A model generated the notes under the pieces. The model was not told where the DNA came from. It made no database searches and saw only the letters and a program-made list of their open reading frames with translations. From Anaeromassilibacillus sp. An200 (GTDB lineage Bacteria > Bacillota > Clostridia > Oscillospirales > Acutalibacteraceae), in the NCBI RefSeq assembly GCF_002160025.1, contig NZ_NFJU01000026.1:1-47577 (forward strand): DNA of 47,577 bases, read 5' to 3'. The position numbers and the translations under genes were made by a program. How positions within the stretch are numbered: position 1 is the stretch's first letter; every line of letters begins with the position of its first letter. Shown one piece after another: positions 25,978-33,543 of this stretch.

Positions 25978-27924
25978 ATGAAATTACATCGAGGCAGACT
26001 CTTAGCCTGTATCCTGCTTTTCCTTCCGATCCTGCTCCTTTCCGGGTGCGACTCCTATACGGGAGATGCGGATCAGCTCCTGCGCTCCGTTTCCATCCAG
26101 GCACAGCTCTTGGAAAACGGAAACATGCAGGTTACGGAGCGGTGGGACATTTCCCTTTACGATCGTGACAAAAGCTACAGCAACCTGTTTAAATCCTTCC
26201 CCTACTCCTCGGAACAGCAAATCACGGATTTTTCTGTCACGGACAATGACACCGGCCTTACTTATTCTTTTGAAGGCGAATTTTCTTCCCTTTATGAGCT
26301 GAGTGAAACACCGGAAACCTGCTATCTGATCGCAAACGGTCAGGGAACAGAACTGGGGTGGTTCATGCCTCCCGTTGATGAGGGAGACGCCAGCTTCACG
26401 CTCTCTTACACCGTTACCAATGCGGTGGAACGTTATGCGGATGTCGGCGTTCTGTATCATGGATTTATTGGCAAACGGTTTTCCATTCCCATCACACAGT
26501 TCACCGCTGAGATTCTTTTGCCGGAAGGTGCGAATCAGCAGGATCTTCGCGGATGGATGCATTGTACCGCGGAAAGCTGGCTGAGCATTGACTCCGCCAA
26601 CCATATTACGCTGACCGCTTCGGAAATCCCGGCGGAAACCAATGTGGAAACCCGGATTTGCGCCCCTGCTTCCCTGTTCCCGAACGCGCAGCGCACCAGC
26701 AGTGAAACCGCACTGGAGAAAATTTCCCAGGAAGAACAGCAGTGGGCAGACGAGTGGGAAGCTCAGAAGGAGCGGGAACGTTTCCTTGCGCTCGTGTCTG
26801 CCATTGCCGCCATAGTTATCACGGCGGCCGGTATCGTGTTCGGTATTCTGTGCAGAGTGCTCAAACGGCGGCATAAGGTGGAGGAACCGGATTACTATCG
26901 TGAAATTCCTGCCGGTTCCAGCCCCGGCAGCGCGGGGGCCTTGTTCTACTATTATGATGGTGGAATCCAAAGTGGCGAAGCACGAAATCATGTCGCTGCG
27001 GCCACAATGATGAGCCTGGCCCGCAAGAAATGGATTACTTTTGAGGAAAACCCCGCCGGACAGCAAACCAAAAAAAAGGACGATGATCTGCTGATCCGCA
27101 TCGAAAATGGCTCTATCCCGCTGACGCCGAGCGAAAACAGCTTTTATCAGCTGTTGTCCCGCGCGGCGGAACAGCAGGACGGCTGCTTGACACTTCAGGA
27201 TTTTGAGCGCTATGCCAAAAAGCATGCGCAAAGCTATCAAAATCAGATGAATGCCTTTGTCAACGCAGCCGACAACGAAATTGCGCCGAAGGGATATTTT
27301 GAAAAGGAACTTCTCCTTGTCAATGCCGTACGCATTATTTCTATCCTTGCTCTTCTTATGAGCGTTGTGCTGTTCTTCGCCACAACGGGACATATGGCTG
27401 TTTTCTGCGCCGGTCTTTTGGTGGGAGGACTTTTCGCTCTCATTCTCTCGTGTGGGAAAACCCGTTTGAGTGTACAGGGAGAAACCGACCTTGGCATATG
27501 GCACGGACTTCAGCGCTTCCTGCTGGATTTCTCCAACATGAAGGAATACGGCGTTTTTCAGCTTCCCCTCTGGGAGGAATACCTGGTGTACGCCGCCATG
27601 ATGGGGATCTCGGATGAGGTTTCCGAACAGCTCCGAAAGGCCTATCCACAGGTCTGGACTTCGAGCGAACAGGATCCGAATTTCTTCCCCAGAACCTCTT
27701 ATCTTTACTGGATGTACAGGCCGCATTATCGTCATCGCGCCCACTTCTCCTTTGCTGACCAGCTCTCCCGCACAGTGGATAACGCGGGGAAAGCCGCACA
27801 AAATGCAATCAATGCTGTCAGCGGAAAGGGCGGTTCGCGCAGCGGCGGCAGCGGTTTTGGAGGCGGAGGCTTCGGTGGAGGCGGCGGAGGCTTTGGCTCC
27901 GGCGGAGGCGGAGGTGCACGCTGA
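25978..27924 (+). CDS. DUF2207 domain lipoprotein/membrane protein
   Basis: A 648-residue envelope protein. A lipoprotein-type signal ends in LLLSGC with C24 as likely lipidated cysteine. The extracytoplasmic DUF2207 region (about residues 30-230) is followed by a membrane helix (about 275-300), a cytoplasmic stretch, two more helices (about 445-485) and a Gly/Ser-rich tail from about residue 618 built of GGGFGG-type units. The family is of unknown function and pairs with LemA, whose gene ends 21 bases upstream. GGAGG precedes ATG 25978. The glycine-rich tail is common in these proteins. Confidence 0.87.
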   Translation: MKLHRGRLLACILLFLPILLLSGCDSYTGDADQLLRSVSIQAQLLENGNMQVTERWDISLYDRDKSYSNLFKSFPYSSEQQITDFSVTDNDTGLTYSFEGEFSSLYELSETPETCYLIANGQGTELGWFMPPVDEGDASFTLSYTVTNAVERYADVGVLYHGFIGKRFSIPITQFTAEILLPEGANQQDLRGWMHCTAESWLSIDSANHITLTASEIPAETNVETRICAPASLFPNAQRTSSETALEKISQEEQQWADEWEAQKERERFLALVSAIAAIVITAAGIVFGILCRVLKRRHKVEEPDYYREIPAGSSPGSAGALFYYYDGGIQSGEARNHVAAATMMSLARKKWITFEENPAGQQTKKKDDDLLIRIENGSIPLTPSENSFYQLLSRAAEQQDGCLTLQDFERYAKKHAQSYQNQMNAFVNAADNEIAPKGYFEKELLLVNAVRIISILALLMSVVLFFATTGHMAVFCAGLLVGGLFALILSCGKTRLSVQGETDLGIWHGLQRFLLDFSNMKEYGVFQLPLWEEYLVYAAMMGISDEVSEQLRKAYPQVWTSSEQDPNFFPRTSYLYWMYRPHYRHRAHFSFADQLSRTVDNAGKAAQNAINAVSGKGGSRSGGSGFGGGGFGGGGGGFGSGGGGGAR

Positions 27925-27930
27925 AACCCT

Positions 27931-27976
27931 AAAAAAGTGGTGTCCGAAGGAACATTCCCTTCGGACACCACTTTTT
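27931..27976. terminator. bidirectional Rho-independent terminator
   Basis: AAAAAGTGGTGTCCGAAGG pairs with the complementary arm around 27957-27975 across a short loop. An A-run and T-run flank the stem, so it can end both the DUF2207 gene and the convergent cyclophilin gene. Confidence 0.9.
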
Positions 27977-27990
27977 CTTTTCCTGCAATA

Positions 27991-28797
27991 TCAGCCCTCG
28001 TAGGTCTGAACCTCGGCCTTTTCGATCACAACATCCTCCACAGGCTTATCGCTGTCATCGGTCTGCACTGCGGCGATAGCATCTACAACATCCATCCCCT
28101 CGAACACCTGGCCAAACACGGTATGGCCGCGTCCTGGAATGGAATACGCGCCATCCAGAGACGGGTTGCCGCCGTTTTCCTCATACAGCTTTTTGACCTC
28201 ATCGCTGATGCGGCTCATATCCGGCATACTGCCGTACTGCTGCACAAACATCGTCTTATAAGTATCATCCAGCTGCTCGTAAGCTTCCTTGTACGCCTCC
28301 GAATTCTGCTCATAATACTCCCAGCCTGAGAAATCGGAAGCATCTCCCTGGTTGATAAAGAACTGGCTGCCGTTTGTATTCGGTCCGCTGTTCGCCATCG
28401 CCAGAGAACCTCGGATGTTCAGAAGATTCTCGTTGAACTCGTCCTCAAACGGTTCTCCCCAGATGCTTTCGCCTCCGGTACCGTCTCCATTGGGATCGCC
28501 GCCTTGGATCATGAACCCATCAATCACACGATGGAAGGTCAAACCGTCGTAATACCCTTCCTTAATATGAGTGGTGAAGTTTTCGACCGCTTTGGGAGCA
28601 GCTTCCGGGAAAAGACGGATCTTGATGGTTCCCATATTGGTGGTCAGTACAGCGATTTCTTCTCCCGCCGCAGGGGGATCCAGCTGATATCCCGCATTGG
28701 AAGAGCCGCCTTTTTGCTGGCAGCCGGAAAAGGACAGCGCGCAGGTCAGGAGCGCACCCGCCAAAAGGGCGGAAACAAATCTTTTCAAAGTTTTCAT
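27991..28797 (-). CDS. cyclophilin-type peptidyl-prolyl isomerase lipoprotein
   Basis: A 268-residue secreted folding catalyst. The signal ends in LSFSGC with C26 as the likely lipidated cysteine. The cyclophilin domain shows [19 protein letters not shown] and [19 protein letters not shown]. About 65 residues are inserted between QFFI and [16 protein letters not shown], rich in Tyr, Glu and Asp, where ordinary cyclophilins have a short turn. It acts outside the membrane on exported proteins. A TACAAT -10 (28857-28862, minus strand) with a weak TTGCAT -35 lies upstream. Confidence 0.92.
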   Translation of the reverse strand: MKTLKRFVSALLAGALLTCALSFSGCQQKGGSSNAGYQLDPPAAGEEIAVLTTNMGTIKIRLFPEAAPKAVENFTTHIKEGYYDGLTFHRVIDGFMIQGGDPNGDGTGGESIWGEPFEDEFNENLLNIRGSLAMANSGPNTNGSQFFINQGDASDFSGWEYYEQNSEAYKEAYEQLDDTYKTMFVQQYGSMPDMSRISDEVKKLYEENGGNPSLDGAYSIPGRGHTVFGQVFEGMDVVDAIAAVQTDDSDKPVEDVVIEKAEVQTYEG

Positions 28798-28977
28798 CGG
28801 TGGTTTCCTTTCCTTATTCTGTGTTTCCCGCCGTTAAGCAACCGCGGGACCTTTTTATTGTAGTACACATCGGTTCAGGATGCAAGCAAAAACCATTCGC
28901 TGCGGCTGATGATTTTCGTCATGCCCCCTCTTTCCCTCGCATATAGATGAACGGAAGAGAAAAAGGAGGGCTGTCAA

Positions 28978-29934
28978 ATGAACACCTATTACCCGGAAGG
29001 CTGGAAAATGGATACACCGGAAAACCGTGCGGCAATGCAGAGCTCCTCCGCTTTACAGGCCGCCTGGAGCGAGGGCCGGATCCTGGAAGCAAGAGCCCTG
29101 CTGTGCGACAGCGCCCACAATCTGGTGGTGGATCTCGGCTGCATGAAAGGATTAATTCCCCGAGAGGAAGGCGCCATTGGGATTCGGGAGGGAACCGCGC
29201 GCGATATTGCCATCATTTCCCGGGTAAACCGCCCGGTTTGCTTTTTGATCCAGGGCTTTTTCAAAGATGAAGCCGGTACAACCACCGCGCTGCTTTCCCG
29301 GCGCGCCGCACAGGAGGAGTGCCGGCGGATGCGCCTGAACCATCTGGTACCGGGAGACGTGATTCCTGCCCGTGTCACCCACCTGGAATCCTTCGGCGCT
29401 TTTGCGGACGTGGGATGCGGTGTAGTCGCACTTCTCCCGATCGATGCCATTTCGGTTTCCCGGATCGATCATCCCCGTGAGCGCCTGGCTCCCGGTATGG
29501 ATATCCGCACGATAGTGCGCTCTGTGGAAGGGACTCGGATCACCCTGACGCACAAGGAACTGCTCGGCACCTGGGCGGAAAACGCCGCTCAATTCCATGC
29601 AGGAGAAACCGTGGCGGGCATGATCCGCAGTGTGGAGCCTTACGGCGTATTCGTGGAGCTCAGTCCCAATCTGGCCGGGCTTGCGGAAAGCCATGAGGGG
29701 GCGGCGGCTGGATTGCAGGCCAGCGTATACATCAAAAGTATTCTTCCCGCACGGATGAAGGTCAAACTAATTATCATTGACACCTTCCGGTATCCCACTC
29801 AGCCTTCCACTCCCCATTATTTTTTCCAGGGAGACCACATGGATCGATTTCTCTATTCTCCTCCGGAATGCGGAAAGCTCGTTGTTACCGACTTTACCAT
29901 TCCCCCTATTTCCGGCGCGGCCCGAAAGCTGTAA
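28978..29934 (+). CDS. S1 RNA-binding domain protein
   Basis: A 318-residue protein with an S1-type OB-fold series. A diverged first repeat (about residues 32-110) is followed by a good one (about 124-195, GDVIPARVTHLESFGAFADVG) and a third (about 204-268, GETVAGMIRSVEPYGVFVELSPNLAGL). The C-terminal 50 residues form an extra domain. It is much shorter than ribosomal protein S1 and is annotated in clostridia simply as S1 RNA-binding protein; the RNA target is not known. An AAAGGAGGG site precedes the ATG. It is monocistronic, with a terminator right after. Confidence 0.87.
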   Translation: MNTYYPEGWKMDTPENRAAMQSSSALQAAWSEGRILEARALLCDSAHNLVVDLGCMKGLIPREEGAIGIREGTARDIAIISRVNRPVCFLIQGFFKDEAGTTTALLSRRAAQEECRRMRLNHLVPGDVIPARVTHLESFGAFADVGCGVVALLPIDAISVSRIDHPRERLAPGMDIRTIVRSVEGTRITLTHKELLGTWAENAAQFHAGETVAGMIRSVEPYGVFVELSPNLAGLAESHEGAAAGLQASVYIKSILPARMKVKLIIIDTFRYPTQPSTPHYFFQGDHMDRFLYSPPECGKLVVTDFTIPPISGAARKL

Positions 29935-29938
29935 TTCC

Positions 29939-29976
29939 AGGCTGTTCCCTCCTTCGTGCGGGAACAGCCTTTTCTC
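29939..29976 (+). terminator. Rho-independent terminator after the S1 gene
   Basis: AGGCTGTTCCC (29939-29949) pairs perfectly with 29960-29970, followed by TTTT. Confidence 0.88.
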
Positions 29977-29999
29977 TTGCGGCCTTTTCCCGGATATAG

Positions 30000-30064
30000 T
30001 ACAATGATGAAACAAGCTGCCGCATATGTGAGCTTTCGACGGGCGGTTTTGTCTTTCAAACCGC
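30000..30064 (+). promoter_or_regulatory. likely promoter and leader hairpin of the first P-type ATPase
   Basis: TACAAT at 30000-30005 with a weak TTGCGG 17 bases upstream. In the leader, GCGGTTT (30043-30049) pairs with AAACCGC (30058-30064) with no T-run after it. The hairpin lies about 27 bases before the start and could affect translation or stability. Confidence 0.4.
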
Positions 30065-30091
30065 TGTCCGGAAGTAGAAATGAGGGATTGC

Positions 30092-32746
30092 ATGAATTCG
30101 ACCAAAGCATCTCAAACATCCCGCGAACGAATTCTCCGCTGTGCCCGGCTCAGTCCGGAACAGCTTGGAGCAGCGCTTGGCATCTCCATAGATGGGCTAA
30201 CCACCGAACAGGCCGAGCAGCAGCGCAAGCAACAGGAAAAAAATGAGACCGGAGAAAGACGCCGTTCCGTTTTTTCTCTGCTGTTTCATGCGTTTTTTAC
30301 TCCTTTTTCCGTTGTCCTGCTGGTTTTGACTGTGATCTCTTTTCTGACAGATGTTCTCCTCACCTCCAATTTCAGCCGTAGCTTCACCACACCAGTCATT
30401 ATGCTGGGAACATTGCTTGCAGGAGGGATTCTGAGGCTGATCCAGGAAATCCGAACCAGGCGGATCTCCGATCCTTTGACCCGGCCCTCTCATACCTGTG
30501 TTTGGGTTCGGCGGGACGGAGATTGGAAAAGGCTGGACTTTTCGTTTCTGGTTGTCGGTGATAGGGTCCGTCTGTCCGCCGGAGAACGTGTTCCCGTTGA
30601 TCTGCGGATTGTGGAAGCCCACAACTTGTTTGTCTCCCAATCTGCTCTGACGGGAGAAAGTGCTGTTCTGCGCAAAACAGCGGATCCTCTTTTCTCCCCT
30701 CCCGCACGCCTTTCTTCTTGCCGGAATATGGTCTATGACGGTTCCGTTGTAACCGGAGGCAGCGGAGAAGGAATTGTACTGGCTGTGGGAAAGGACACCG
30801 TATATGGCGCACTCTCTCCACAGAACGCACCACGCAAAACCGGATTTGAGCAGGGCGCCAATTCCATCGCTTGGGTTCTGATCCGCTTTATGCTTTTTCT
30901 GGTTCCCGTTGTATTTGCCGCAAGCGGTCTGGCACGGGGAGACTGGCTTTCCGCCCTTCTGTTTTCTCTTTCCGTTGCGGTCGGCCTGATGCCGGAGCTG
31001 CTGCCTGCGGTGACGGCGGCCTGTCTCGCCAAAGGAAGCCATGCCATGGGAAAAGAACAAACGGTGGTAAAAAATATCAACGCCATGCAGACGTTTGGCA
31101 GCATGGATGTTCTGTGTGTGGACAAGACCGGTACTTTGACCGGAAACACCCTCCTGCTGGAATACTACACCGATTTGCTGGGAAACGAGAGCGAAAAAGT
31201 TTTGGAATATGCTGTGCTCAACAGCTTTTTTCACACAGGTGCAAACAGCGACCTGGATCAGGCTGTTTTGCGTTTCCTGGACATGCCCCAAAAAGGCTCT
31301 CGATTGCGGGAGCTGACAAACACCTGGCAAAAGACAGAGGAGCACCCCTTTGATTACGAACGCCGTTTTGTCAGCGTACTTCTTTCCCAGGGGCAGGAAC
31401 AGCTGCTGATCGTGAAAGGAAGTATTCATGAAGTTGCCGCGCGCTGCCGCTACACCGAATATCGCGGTGAAGTGCGGGAAATGGAGGCTGGTGCACTTTC
31501 AAGCATTCATGCTGTCACCGATGAAATGACGGAGGATGGTATGAAGGTGCTGGCAGTAGCCTATAAGCGCTGCACCGCCTGTTCTTTGACGGACGAGGAA
31601 GAAAACGGCCTGACCCTCCTTGGCTATCTGGCCTTTTTCGACGCGCCGAAGCAAAGCGCGGCGGCCGCTCTGCGCCAGCTTCAGGAGCTCCATGTACCAG
31701 TCAAACTTCTCACCGGAGATCAGGCGGAAGCGGCCGTTTCCGTCTGCCGCCGTCTGGGAATTCCCACGGATGAAATTCTCACTGGCTCCGAACTGGACGC
31801 GCTCTCCCCCAACGATCTGCCGATCCGTGTGGAAAAAAGCACGGTATTTGCGGAACTTTCTCCCGGACAAAAAGCGTCGGTTGTCTCAATACTGCGCGAA
31901 AACGGCCACACAACAGGTTTTCTGGGCGACGGAGTAAACGACCTCCCTGCTGTCGCGGCCGCGGATGTGGGAATCTCTGTGGATACCGCCGCGGAATCTC
32001 TCAAAGAATGTGCGGACGTGGTCCTCCTCAAAAAAGATCTTCATGTGCTTGCTCATGGCATTTTGGAAGGGCGGCGTGCCTTTGTCAATATGGCAAAATA
32101 CATCCGCATCACCGCTTCCTCAAACTTCGGCAATATCTGCTCCATTGTGCTGGCCAGTGTCCTGCTTCCCTTTTTTCCCATGACCGCCGCACAGCTTCTT
32201 CTTTTAAATCTTCTCTATGACACACTCTGCCTGATTCTGCCATGGGACAATGTGGACAAGGAATTGCTGCACCGCCCGCTGGAATGGTCCGGCCGGACGC
32301 TGGGACGCTTCATGCGGGTATTTGGGCCGGTCAGCTCACTGTTTGATTTTCTCACCTTTGCCATTTTGTATTTCCTGCTATGCCCTTTGCTCTGCGGCGG
32401 CACGTTTTTTTCCCTTTCCAGCGCAAGACAGGCTCAATTCATTTCCATCTTCCAGACAGGCTGGTTTTTGGAATCCATGTGGACCCAGGTGCTGATTTTG
32501 CAGCTTCTTCGTACCCAGCGTCTGCCCTTTGTGCAGAGTCGCGCCGCACGTCCTGTTCTGCTCGTCACCGCAGTGGGAATTCTCCTTTTTACCCTGCTTC
32601 CCTTTACACCCATCGGAGGGCTTCTTGGCCTGACGGCCCTGCCCCCTGTGTATTTCCTGTGTCTTGTGGGAATTGTTGCACTGTATCTGCTTCTGGTTTC
32701 CCTGGTAAAAATGCTGTATCTGCGCCGGTTCCATGATTTATTCTGA
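30092..32746 (+). CDS. P-type ATPase, MgtA-like (diverged paralogue)
   Basis: An 884-residue P3B-type (MgtA/MgtB) cation ATPase. The actuator TGES is at residues 187-190, the phosphorylated aspartate D344 in DKTGTLT, and the hinge GDGVND at 612-617. About ten membrane segments are visible, with the family's M4 motif altered to MPELLP (usually TPEMLP) and the M6 region keeping LPWDNVD. The nucleotide-binding motif reads KGS rather than KGA. These changes set it apart from the second ATPase, so its ion preference may differ from magnesium. The ATG at 30092 is chosen over 30080. The regulator gene starts 14 bases downstream. Confidence 0.88.
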   Translation: MNSTKASQTSRERILRCARLSPEQLGAALGISIDGLTTEQAEQQRKQQEKNETGERRRSVFSLLFHAFFTPFSVVLLVLTVISFLTDVLLTSNFSRSFTTPVIMLGTLLAGGILRLIQEIRTRRISDPLTRPSHTCVWVRRDGDWKRLDFSFLVVGDRVRLSAGERVPVDLRIVEAHNLFVSQSALTGESAVLRKTADPLFSPPARLSSCRNMVYDGSVVTGGSGEGIVLAVGKDTVYGALSPQNAPRKTGFEQGANSIAWVLIRFMLFLVPVVFAASGLARGDWLSALLFSLSVAVGLMPELLPAVTAACLAKGSHAMGKEQTVVKNINAMQTFGSMDVLCVDKTGTLTGNTLLLEYYTDLLGNESEKVLEYAVLNSFFHTGANSDLDQAVLRFLDMPQKGSRLRELTNTWQKTEEHPFDYERRFVSVLLSQGQEQLLIVKGSIHEVAARCRYTEYRGEVREMEAGALSSIHAVTDEMTEDGMKVLAVAYKRCTACSLTDEEENGLTLLGYLAFFDAPKQSAAAALRQLQELHVPVKLLTGDQAEAAVSVCRRLGIPTDEILTGSELDALSPNDLPIRVEKSTVFAELSPGQKASVVSILRENGHTTGFLGDGVNDLPAVAAADVGISVDTAAESLKECADVVLLKKDLHVLAHGILEGRRAFVNMAKYIRITASSNFGNICSIVLASVLLPFFPMTAAQLLLLNLLYDTLCLILPWDNVDKELLHRPLEWSGRTLGRFMRVFGPVSSLFDFLTFAILYFLLCPLLCGGTFFSLSSARQAQFISIFQTGWFLESMWTQVLILQLLRTQRLPFVQSRAARPVLLVTAVGILLFTLLPFTPIGGLLGLTALPPVYFLCLVGIVALYLLLVSLVKMLYLRRFHDLF

Positions 32747-32760
32747 GAGGAGGAAGCTCT

Positions 32761-33252
32761 GTGAAAAAGAACATTGGTTTTGCCGGAATCAGCTTCCCCC
32801 TTCTCCGCTGGCTGACAGAAAAGCTCAAGGCGGCTCCGCCCGATCTGCCCGATGCGCCGGATCTGCTGGAGGGATTGAACGCCCTCGCCTCCGGGCAGTC
32901 GGATTCCCTCATTGTGGAAATGGCGGATCATTCGGATTTTTCTCCTCCGGAAACGGAAATCCGCTGCGGCGAACTCACAATCTCTCCCCGTTCCAGGCGA
33001 GTGACGCGCGGCACAGAGGAAATCAGCCTGACGCCCAAGGAATTCGACATTCTGCTCTTTCTTGCCCGGAACCGCGGGGAGGTCTTTACAAAGGAACAGA
33101 TTTACCAGGCGGTCTGGGAAGGCGGCTATCTGCTGGATGACAGCAATATTATGGCGTTTATCCGAAAACTGAGAAAAAAGATCGAACCAAACCCCGATGC
33201 TCCCGAATACATTCTCACCATTTGGGGAATCGGTTATAAATTTAAAGAATGA
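32761..33252 (+). CDS. winged-helix (OmpR/PhoB-type) regulator without receiver domain
   Basis: A 163-residue protein. The C-terminal 95 residues are a clear OmpR/PhoB winged helix, with SLTPKEFDILLFLARNRGEVFTKEQIYQAVW and the wing ending YILTIWGIGYKFKE. The first 65 residues are too short for a receiver domain, lack its aspartates and match nothing I recognise. It therefore probably responds to something other than histidine-kinase phosphorylation. GTG start with GAGGAGG six to seven bases upstream. It sits between two MgtA-type ATPases, is co-transcribed with the first, and is a good candidate regulator of the second. Confidence 0.85.
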   Translation: MKKNIGFAGISFPLLRWLTEKLKAAPPDLPDAPDLLEGLNALASGQSDSLIVEMADHSDFSPPETEIRCGELTISPRSRRVTRGTEEISLTPKEFDILLFLARNRGEVFTKEQIYQAVWEGGYLLDDSNIMAFIRKLRKKIEPNPDAPEYILTIWGIGYKFKE

Positions 33253-33255
33253 TTG

Positions 33256-33309
33256 CAAAACGCAAGGAAATCGCAAGGTTTTGACCATGTGAATTTCCCT
33301 GCGTTTTTT
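33256..33309 (+). terminator. Rho-independent terminator after the regulator gene
   Basis: Bases 33257-33271 pair with 33292-33306 (one A-C mismatch in 15), followed by TTTTTT. It separates the first ATPase-regulator transcript from the mgtA leader. Confidence 0.8.
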
Positions 33310-33310
33310 C

Positions 33311-33543
33311 TATACTATCCACAAGGGACAACGGTTTCGTACACCTGTGCGGCCGTGTCTCTCTTCGGCACGTCTGCAAAACATGACAAAGAAAGGGAAG
33401 GTGAGAGAAAATGGACGCTGACGGTACTATCCGAAGTAAACGACGGAAGCTTCATGGCAGCGAGACGGTCAAGACACCCTCAATCTGCTTCTCTTGCCAT
33501 ATCCTGCTTCCTGTCACTCCAAAATGGACAGGAGGAATTGCCG
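33311..33543 (+). promoter_or_regulatory. mgtA leader region with -10 element, leader ORF start and ribosome-site hairpin
   Basis: TATACT at 33311-33316 is a plausible -10, giving a leader of about 220 nt. A frame starting at ATG 33411, after GGGAAGGTGAGAG, runs to 33722 and crosses the mgtA start out of frame. Close to that start, 33508-33515 pairs with 33527-33534 around an 11-base loop and covers much of the AGGAGG site. I see no convincing match to the M-box magnesium riboswitch. Confidence 0.45.

Noticed and set aside
27838-27924. Short tandem DNA repeats resembling a mobile or CRISPR element
   Set aside because: They encode the glycine-rich tail of the DUF2207 protein; there are no spacers or regular repeat lengths.
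33253-33543. M-box (ykoK) magnesium riboswitch before mgtA
   Set aside because: A GGTGAG and a few short pieces resemble the M-box, but the conserved core segments and their order are not present.
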